From Cupriavidus taiwanensis (GTDB lineage Bacteria > Pseudomonadota > Gammaproteobacteria > Burkholderiales > Burkholderiaceae): a stretch of DNA of 49,994 bases. This document shows positions 44,856 through 49,994 of this stretch, piece after piece. Location of the stretch: assembly GCF_900249755.1 (NCBI RefSeq), contig NZ_LT976855.1, forward strand, positions 1-49,994, written 5' to 3'. The position numbers and the translations under genes are program-made. Numbering within the stretch: position 1 is the first letter of the stretch; every line of letters starts with the position of its first letter. The notes beneath the pieces are model-generated. The model did no database searches. It was not told the DNA's origin and saw nothing but the letters and a program-made list of their open reading frames with translations.

Positions 44856-45386
44856 ATGGAAGAGTCAACTCAGTCGCGCTGGATCGTGGCCTGCGTGTTG
44901 GTGGTGGCCGCCGCGGCGGCCACCGGGGTCGCGCTCAAGGCGAAACGCTATCTGGAGCCACCCTCCGGTGGACCGCAGACGCTCAGGGAAGGGCGCCAAC
45001 TGCGCATCGATGCCACGGATGCCGCGCAGCTCGGTCGCGGCAGGCAGCTGTACGCACAGGCCTGCGCGTCGTGCCATGGCGTCAAGCTCGAAGGCCAGCC
45101 TAACTGGCGCGAGCGGCTCGCAAATGGCCGGATGCCGGCGCCCCCGCATGATGCATCGGGTCATACCTGGCACCATGCGGACGCGGTGCTGTTTGCCATC
45201 ACCAAGAACGGGCTCGTTGCCGGCGTGACCGCGCCGAGAGGCTATGTCAGTGACATGCCAGCCTTCGGCCAGTCGATGTCGGATGACGACATCATTGCCG
45301 TGCTCGCGTACATCAAGAGCACTTGGCCTGAGAAAATGGCAGTAGCGCAGCGCGAAGCGACCGCGCAGTATGCGAGCCCGAAGTAG
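44856..45386 (+). CDS. Membrane-anchored c-type cytochrome (CopJ-position)
   Basis: A 176-residue protein from MEESTQSRW. Hydrophobic anchor at 8-28, then a class I cytochrome c domain with heme motif CASCH (Cys70, Cys73, His74) and probable axial Met in VSDMPAFGQSM. Its place after DUF411 matches copJ in my memory of C. metallidurans. Periplasmic electron transfer, possibly oxidising Cu(I), is an inference. Confidence 0.75.
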   Translation: MEESTQSRWIVACVLVVAAAAATGVALKAKRYLEPPSGGPQTLREGRQLRIDATDAAQLGRGRQLYAQACASCHGVKLEGQPNWRERLANGRMPAPPHDASGHTWHHADAVLFAITKNGLVAGVTAPRGYVSDMPAFGQSMSDDDIIAVLAYIKSTWPEKMAVAQREATAQYASPK

Positions 45387-45726
45387 CGACCCAAGCAAAC
45401 ACCGCAAGCAGGCGCTCCGGTCAGCGATGGCGCCTACGTCCGTTTCGAGCCTAGCCTGGGCTGCTGCAGTGACCCTGCACGAGCTGTCGCGGTGTGTACG
45501 CCACAGCTGACGAACATGTCGCGTTGAGCGGCCGGCTTGCTGGTATTCAGGCGCTTGGATCGCGCCTGGTAATTTCTGTCTCTTGCCTGCCTGCCCGCTC
45601 GCGCGTGGCACACAGCTGTATGCGAGCAGCGGTCGCGCGCCGTCGAAACGGCTCGAACACGCGTGCCGCTACGCCGATGACTCGTCGTGGGCGAAGATCG
45701 GCGAACGCTGCGCCGCACTAATCCCC
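45387..45726. other. Gap without a convincing gene
   Basis: No feature recognised. Open frames here lack ribosome sites and domains. Confidence 0.4.
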
Positions 45727-45849
45727 TTACGTCGTCCAGAAGAGATACAAAAGCCCAAGCACGACCAGCGCCGCCCCAATGATCGAGTAGTAGCGCATGC
45801 CATGCAGGGGCTGGTCTGGATGGCCTCGCCGGTGAAAGACGAGTCTCAT
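45727..45849 (-). CDS. Possible very small membrane protein
   Basis: A 40-residue frame (or 23 from the internal ATG at 45798) ending in one hydrophobic helix (YYSIIGAALVVLGLLYLFW). No strong ribosome site. Small single-helix peptides are common in metal clusters, but the support here is only hydropathy. Confidence 0.3.
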   Translation of the reverse strand: MRLVFHRRGHPDQPLHGMRYYSIIGAALVVLGLLYLFWTT

Positions 45850-46006
45850 AGCCGTTATGGAAAGTCGAGCATTGCCATATGGTAGACCCAGCGCCGGTGA
45901 TTTACCTTGACGTGTCTGCACGGCGGTCATTGAATGAATGCTGAAACGCGTCGCCACGAGAGCGGAACCATCCGCCGATTCACTTCTAGGGGTCCTGGAG
46001 ACTACG

Positions 46007-46204
46007 ATGCTGACACCACATGAAGTGGCCACCCTTATGCTGATCGACGACGCAGCCCCCAATCTCGCCGACCTCGATCACGCGTCGATCGAGGCATTGA
46101 TTGAGCGGCAGCTGGTGCATCTGGAAAAATTGGCTTACGGCGATCGTCTGCACATCACGCCGCGGGGCAGTGACTTTTTGCATGCTCTCGCTAAATTGCA
46201 TTAG
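46007..46204 (+). CDS. Small hypothetical protein
   Basis: A 65-residue protein from MLTPHEVATLM, with GGAG upstream. Pattern of winged-helix-like helices (ALIERQLVHLEKL) and a beta-hairpin (DRLHITPRGSDFL), resembling the end of a DNA-binding wing (hTPRGxxxL) but very short. Function unknown; it could be a small transcription regulator. Confidence 0.5.
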   Translation: MLTPHEVATLMLIDDAAPNLADLDHASIEALIERQLVHLEKLAYGDRLHITPRGSDFLHALAKLH

Positions 46205-46418
46205 GCTGGTCTGCAAACGCACTTGCGCACTGAAGGCTATGCGTTGCGCGTTGCGCAGTATGCCGCGATATGGCTAGACCCGGCGGTGCCCCTCGGGTCT
46301 GCAAGCGCCAAGTCAGCGGACCAAGGCGGACGTTCCACCGCCTACTGGTCCGGATGCGGCGTGGGGGAGGGCTGTCGAAGTGGTCGTCTGGCACAGCGTC
46401 CAGTAAGCAACCAATACG

Positions 46419-46766
46419 TCATGAGCTGCCCCGATAGAGCGGGCTTGGCGCGATGATGGCCGTGATGCCTTTGGCTTCCGGCAGATCCGGCAAAAGGAAG
46501 TTCAGCGCAACTGCCGATCGTCCACTACTTGTGGTCATAAAGGTCCAAGCCACCGTGCGGTTGGCGCCCCGGAAAGCAACGGTTTCTCCAGAGGTGACAT
46601 TAACGTATCGCGCACCTGGCCGCAGCGTGATCGACCGAGTCGCCGTCTCGACGGCAGCGACGGTACCATACAAATCGGCCCTAGCAGGTGGCAAAGGCGC
46701 ACACGCCGACGCCATGCCGAAGGCAGAGAGTGCCAGTGCGATCCGTAAAGCCTGCGTGGTAGTCAT
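46419..46766 (-). CDS. CzcE-like periplasmic metal-binding protein
   Basis: A 115-residue protein from MTTTQALR, with GGGAG upstream. It has a signal peptide with a possible lipobox-like cysteine (ASACAPLP), and a CzcE-family domain (YVNVTSGETVAFRG, TVAWTFMTTSSGRSAVALNFLLPDLP, IIAPSPLYRG). It is a paralogue of the 36466-36951 gene and lies between the cupredoxin gene and the 46007 gene. It should bind Cu(II) in the periplasm. Confidence 0.75.
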   Translation of the reverse strand: MTTTQALRIALALSAFGMASACAPLPPARADLYGTVAAVETATRSITLRPGARYVNVTSGETVAFRGANRTVAWTFMTTSSGRSAVALNFLLPDLPEAKGITAIIAPSPLYRGSS

Positions 46767-47151
46767 AATGAGACTCCCTGTCGATGTGCGGCAAGGTCTA
46801 ACGGACCCGCCTTTGCGACAACCCGACTTCCACCCGCGCCAAGGACGCACGCAGCTTGGTGCTGCGCTGATCTGTGGGCAACTGGCAAGGCTACCGGCAC
46901 CCAAACGCGAGTTGCCGCACGATCTAGTCTAATCAGGGCATTCCAACGATAACGTTGCCCAAACGTTACATTCTGGACAGGTAACAATGTGGTCCACGTC
47001 ATGCCCCACAAGTCAACGCTTCCAAGTGGGGAGGATCACGCGCAAGAAAACGGGTCCGCCACGGCGGCACCATGACCCAACCTACGCTGTCGAACCCTCA
47101 GCATCGGTGCGCCGTTTTGTTCGCCGCCGGACGCACCCGTCGTCGCGCTTT
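46767..47151. other. Gap between CzcE-like gene and copI-like gene
   Basis: No gene recognised. GTTACATTC and GGTAAC (46964-46986) form an imperfect inverted repeat of unknown role upstream of the CzcE-like gene. Confidence 0.4.
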
Positions 47152-47628
47152 TTACTTGACGGCCACCTTGCCGACCATGCCGGCTTCGAAATGGCCCGGC
47201 ACCAGACAAGCGAAGTCGACGGTCCCAGGACCGTCGAACTGCCACACCAGTGTGCCTTGTTTGCCAGGTGCGAGCATAATCTGGTTCGGGATAGAGTGCT
47301 TAGCATCAGGCATGCTGCGCATCATCTGCGCGTGCTCTTTCAACTCAGCGGCGGTACCGATCACCATTTCGTGCTCCACTTTGCCGACATTCCGCACGAC
47401 AAAACGCACGGTTTCACCGCGCTTGACCTGAATCGAGTCGGGCGCGAACCGCATCGTGTCGCTCATGGTCACGTTAACCGTGCGTGAGACCTTGGCCGGC
47501 TTGCCCGGCTGACCGGCAGCGGACTTACTGGCGCTAGCTGGGCTCGCATGGCCCTCCATGCTGCCGGCAGCCCACACCAGCATCGGCGACAGCCCCAACA
47601 CCAGCAGCAACGACTTGAGCGTCTTCAT
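47152..47628 (-). CDS. copI: Cupredoxin-family copper protein (CopI-like)
   Basis: A 158-residue protein from MKTLKSLLLV; signal peptide 1-20. A linker rich in Ala, Ser and Lys precedes a cupredoxin domain (TMRFAPDSIQVKRGETVRF). Type 1 copper ligands are visible: His in VEHEM, and Cys, His and Met in DFACLVPGHFEAGM. CopI-type proteins are periplasmic and protect against copper. Last gene of the minus-strand copBCD-I run. Confidence 0.88.
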   Translation of the reverse strand: MKTLKSLLLVLGLSPMLVWAAGSMEGHASPASASKSAAGQPGKPAKVSRTVNVTMSDTMRFAPDSIQVKRGETVRFVVRNVGKVEHEMVIGTAAELKEHAQMMRSMPDAKHSIPNQIMLAPGKQGTLVWQFDGPGTVDFACLVPGHFEAGMVGKVAVK

Positions 47629-47697
47629 GGCATCTCCTTGGCGGTTGTTTGAGAGCAAGACAAGCGCAGCCTTGCTGCGCGGTTCGTGAAAACGTGG

Positions 47698-48615
47698 CTA
47701 CATGCCCGCGGGGGATAGGATGCCGAGCGAGGCGACAAGAGCTAGAATGAGCGTTGCCGCACTGGTCTCGAACATCAGGCTGCGCCGCAAGGTACGAACG
47801 GCGACGGCATGGTCGCCCGTCCGTAGGGCATGCTCCAGGCGCGGGCTCAGATGAAAACGGTTAGCCGCGGCAAGGGCGAGCATGGTACCGAACAGCGCCA
47901 GCTTGGACGCCAGCAGTCCACCGTATGAGTTCAGCGACAGTTCTGGCAAGACCGGACCGACAATCAACCAATAGTTCACTGCGCCGGTAATGACCAAGGT
48001 TGCGACAACGATCATACCCACCTGAGCGAAGCCGTTTGAGGTGCGGCTCAGTAGGGCAACCTTGGCAGGTGTGGCAGAGGGATGCGACAACAACACGAAC
48101 GCGAGCAGAGCGCCGACCCATGCGCCGGCGGCCATTAGATGCGCGATATCCGAGGCAAGGTGAATGTAGCGTCGAATGCCATCATCCATGGCGCCATGGC
48201 CGCCCCAGGCAAGCGTGGACAGCGCGACGCCGCCCGCTGCAGCCAGAACCCAGAATTGAAGTTCTGGCCGTTTGCGGACAAACAACGCGACCAGCACGCA
48301 GAGGACCAGGGCAACGAGTCGCACGACCCAGGCCGCGCCAAACGCGGTGCCTGTCACAATCATTTCGAAGACATGGCCTTGCAGTTCGGCGTAGGATGCG
48401 GCACCGGTCATGCCCTTGGCCATGATGGTGATATTGGCCAGCGACAGGACGATGCCCAGGGCCGCGACCGCCGCGCCAAGCGTCAAAAAGCGCGCACCCG
48501 TTGGCGACGCCATTTCCTCACGGCGCAGTGCGTACAAGCCAAACAGCGGCAGACCAAACAGTGCAGTCAGGTCGAAATAGAGTGCGAAACGCACTGCAAC
48601 AGTTGCCCAGTCCAT
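47698..48615 (-). CDS. copD: CopD, copper-resistance inner-membrane protein
   Basis: A 305-residue protein with eight predicted transmembrane helices; CopD-family features are the N-terminal VRFALYFDLTALFGLPLF and the conserved HLASDIAHLMAAGAWVGAL. It would carry copper across the inner membrane in concert with CopC. It begins 7 bp after the copC stop, on the same strand. Confidence 0.92.
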   Translation of the reverse strand: MDWATVAVRFALYFDLTALFGLPLFGLYALRREEMASPTGARFLTLGAAVAALGIVLSLANITIMAKGMTGAASYAELQGHVFEMIVTGTAFGAAWVVRLVALVLCVLVALFVRKRPELQFWVLAAAGGVALSTLAWGGHGAMDDGIRRYIHLASDIAHLMAAGAWVGALLAFVLLSHPSATPAKVALLSRTSNGFAQVGMIVVATLVITGAVNYWLIVGPVLPELSLNSYGGLLASKLALFGTMLALAAANRFHLSPRLEHALRTGDHAVAVRTLRRSLMFETSAATLILALVASLGILSPAGM

Positions 48616-48622
48616 CGGCGGA

Positions 48623-49009
48623 TCACTTCACGGTGAACGCGATGTTGCCATTAATCGGGTGCGTGTCGGACGACACTGCACGCCAATCGACGCGGTAGCT
48701 GCCAGGCGCCAGCGTCTGGGCCGGGGTGATCACCATGGTCTTGGGGTCGTCGCTGCCGGCAACCTTGGCGGCAATTTTCATCGGCGCATGGTTGGCCATG
48801 CCGGGCATGCTGGTCATGACGAGGCTGGCCCCGGAGAATTGGGTCGCGAGGTTCTCTGAAAACTTCAGCTCGATCTTCTGCGGCGCCGCCACCTCGGCCT
48901 TGTCGGCGGGCATGGACGATACCAGCTTTGGATGGGCGAAGGCTGCAGTACTAGCCAGCACAGCGGCGGCTGCCAGAGCGGCACGAATGGTGAAGCGGGG
49001 CGCTTGCAT
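48623..49009 (-). CDS. copC: CopC, periplasmic copper chaperone
   Basis: A 128-residue protein; signal peptide 1-25, with the mature N-terminus AHPKLV starting in the copper-ligand His. The Cu(I) Met-rich loop is MTSMPGMANHAPM and the C-terminal Cu(II) ligands include Asp and His in SSDTHPINGN. The start at MQAPRFTI is chosen because GGAG-like purines precede it and the signal peptide fits. It binds periplasmic copper and works with CopD. Confidence 0.95.
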   Translation of the reverse strand: MQAPRFTIRAALAAAAVLASTAAFAHPKLVSSMPADKAEVAAPQKIELKFSENLATQFSGASLVMTSMPGMANHAPMKIAAKVAGSDDPKTMVITPAQTLAPGSYRVDWRAVSSDTHPINGNIAFTVK

Positions 49010-49047
49010 GGTGAACTCCAAATATGAGTGTGGATTGAAATACGTGG

Positions 49048-49994
49048 TTAGAACCACATGCGAACACCCGCTACAAAACGGGTTTCGCCACTTCGGCCGC
49101 CGGCGGTGCGAACCATGTCGGCGGTATTGCCAAAGGTTTGGTACCGTTCAATGCCGATATAGGGAGCGAACTGACGGCTGAACTCATAGCGCAGGCGCAG
49201 ACCCACGGCACCGCTGGAAAGCCCGCTGCCCACGCCGACCTCGGGATCGTTCTTGCCATAAAGATTGGCCTCGATTCGGGGTTGCAGGATCAGGCGCTGG
49301 GTAATTAGCAATTCATACTCGGCTGACAGGCGCAGCGCAGTGCGACCTTCGGTGCCGATATAGCCAGTAGCGTCGACCTCGAACCAGTATGGCGCCAGGC
49401 CCTGGATACCGAAGGCCAGCCAGTTTCGGGTTGGCCGGCCATAGCCGGCATCGTTGCGGATACCCAGCTGCGTGTCCCAATAGGTGGCAATGGCATGACC
49501 CCACAGCAATTCGGTCCGCGCCTCGTGGATCTTGCGCCTCTCGGATTCGCCTTCGGCCTTGATCACGAGGCGGTTAAAGCTGCTGCCAATCCACGCTTGC
49601 GCCTCATAGGCAGCGGCATTGCTCTCATTTCCCTTGACCCATTCCAGCCGGTCAACGAGTACCGAGGCAAATAGGTGTTCGTCTGCCATGTGCAGCGAAC
49701 GGTGCGGACCAATGGCGTATTGACCCACGCCGAGCTGATAGCCCCCTGAGTAACCGTGCGGGTCGCGCGCATCCGCGGGCGCGCTCCCCCCTTGCATCTG
49801 CATGTCGCCATGATCCATGCCTTGCATCGAACCCGTGCCTTGCATCTGGCTGTGGTCCATGCCCTGCATCGAACCCATGCCCTGCATCTGGCTGTGGTCC
49901 ATGCCCTGCATCGAACCCATGCCCTGCATCTGGCTGTGGTCCATGCCCTGCATCGAACCCATGCCCTGCATCTGGCTGTGGTCCATGCCCTGCA
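49048..49994 (-). CDS. copB: CopB, outer-membrane copper-resistance protein (5' end beyond the window)
   Basis: At least 315 residues; the N-terminus lies beyond the right edge. The visible N-terminal part consists of MDHSQMQGMGSMQG repeats rich in Met and His, for Cu(I) binding. It is followed by the CopB beta-barrel (HLFASVLVDRLEWV, then RLRYEFSRQFAPYIGIERYQTFG) ending in the outer-membrane signature VAGVRMWF. The copA oxidase gene is expected just outside the window. Confidence 0.95.
   Translation of the reverse strand, partial: QGMDHSQMQGMGSMQGMDHSQMQGMGSMQGMDHSQMQGMGSMQGMDHSQMQGTGSMQGMDHGDMQMQGGSAPADARDPHGYSGGYQLGVGQYAIGPHRSLHMADEHLFASVLVDRLEWVKGNESNAAAYEAQAWIGSSFNRLVIKAEGESERRKIHEARTELLWGHAIATYWDTQLGIRNDAGYGRPTRNWLAFGIQGLAPYWFEVDATGYIGTEGRTALRLSAEYELLITQRLILQPRIEANLYGKNDPEVGVGSGLSSGAVGLRLRYEFSRQFAPYIGIERYQTFGNTADMVRTAGGRSGETRFVAGVRMWF
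49814..49994 (-). repeat. 42-bp tandem repeats encoding Met/His units of CopB
   Basis: At least three and a half tandem copies with a 42-bp period, each coding for 14 residues (MDHSQMQGMGSMQG). Copies near the edge are nearly identical in DNA; the innermost is more divergent (ACCCGTGCCTT in place of ACCCATGCCCT). The array continues beyond the window. Confidence 0.9.

Overview
The window is GC-rich DNA that reads as an accessory replicon or genomic island of a metal-resistant betaproteobacterium, most likely Cupriavidus or Ralstonia. The reasons are a cusDCBAF-type silver/copper efflux operon, a cop cluster whose order (copB-C-D-I, then cytochrome c, copG, copF, DUF2933, and further off copQ-like and copH/CzcE-like genes) resembles my memory of the C. 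metallidurans plasmid cop cluster, and many mobile elements. No chromosomal housekeeping gene and no RNA gene was recognised. The genus is inferred from gene content only.

Left part (1-2.6 kb): small plasmid-type genes in DNA full of GTAACG/GTAACAAA repeats. The main one encodes a basic, coiled-coil protein whose gene is flanked by, and contains, copies of the repeat. A frameshifted vapB antitoxin relic (2552-2640) marks the edge of the next block. 2.8-7.3 kb: tniA-tniB-tniQ, the transposition module of a Tn5053/Tn7-like element, without a resolvase. 7.5-14.8 kb: probable cargo and debris. It holds a decayed mazE-like gene, the remains of a diguanylate cyclase gene, a tight three-gene operon (MerR-fold regulator, Eco57I-like N6-adenine methylase, PD-(D/E)XK nuclease) that is a candidate defence system, another orphan mazE, and an intact CACHE-GGDEF diguanylate cyclase. 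15-18.2 kb: small hypothetical genes, an orphan vapB, and two DUF305 genes, the second apparently cut at its 5' end.

18.3-24.5 kb: a Tn3-family transposase with a small overlapping partner gene, then a complete IS66-type element (2565 bp, imperfect inverted repeats, exact 8-bp target duplication). The IS66 element sits inside a frameshifted relic of a small membrane-protein gene whose intact paralogue lies at 24.9-25.2 kb.

24.6-33.3 kb: silver/copper efflux on the minus strand: cusC, cusB (with a fused C-terminal CusF domain), cusA (all three periplasmic methionines kept), and cusF. They are preceded by four small genes, three of which encode exported proteins. Upstream is a MerR/CueR-type promoter with a 19-bp spacer. 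33.4-37.3 kb: small exported or lipoprotein genes, a SAM methyltransferase, a CzcE/CopH-like gene and a CopQ-like repeat protein, with OmpR-type direct repeats (ATTAC-N6-ATTAC) in front of two of them. 37.6-40.2 kb: a lipid A phosphoethanolamine transferase gene overlapping a PAP2 phosphatase gene. 40.1-41.4 kb: a probable HhH/restriction-like nuclease set between copper genes. 41.5-45.4 kb: a CueR-type promoter, a DUF2933 gene, a Cu(I) P-type ATPase, a DUF411 protein and a cytochrome c. 46.4-49.99 kb, minus strand: a CzcE-like gene, a cupredoxin (copI-like), copD, copC, and copB running off the right edge.

Taken together, cytoplasmic Cu(I)/Ag(I) would be exported by the P-type ATPase, periplasmic ions would be captured by CusF, CopC, CopI and the CzcE-like proteins, then expelled by CusCBA or sequestered by CopB. 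The envelope may be remodelled by the EptA/PAP2 pair.
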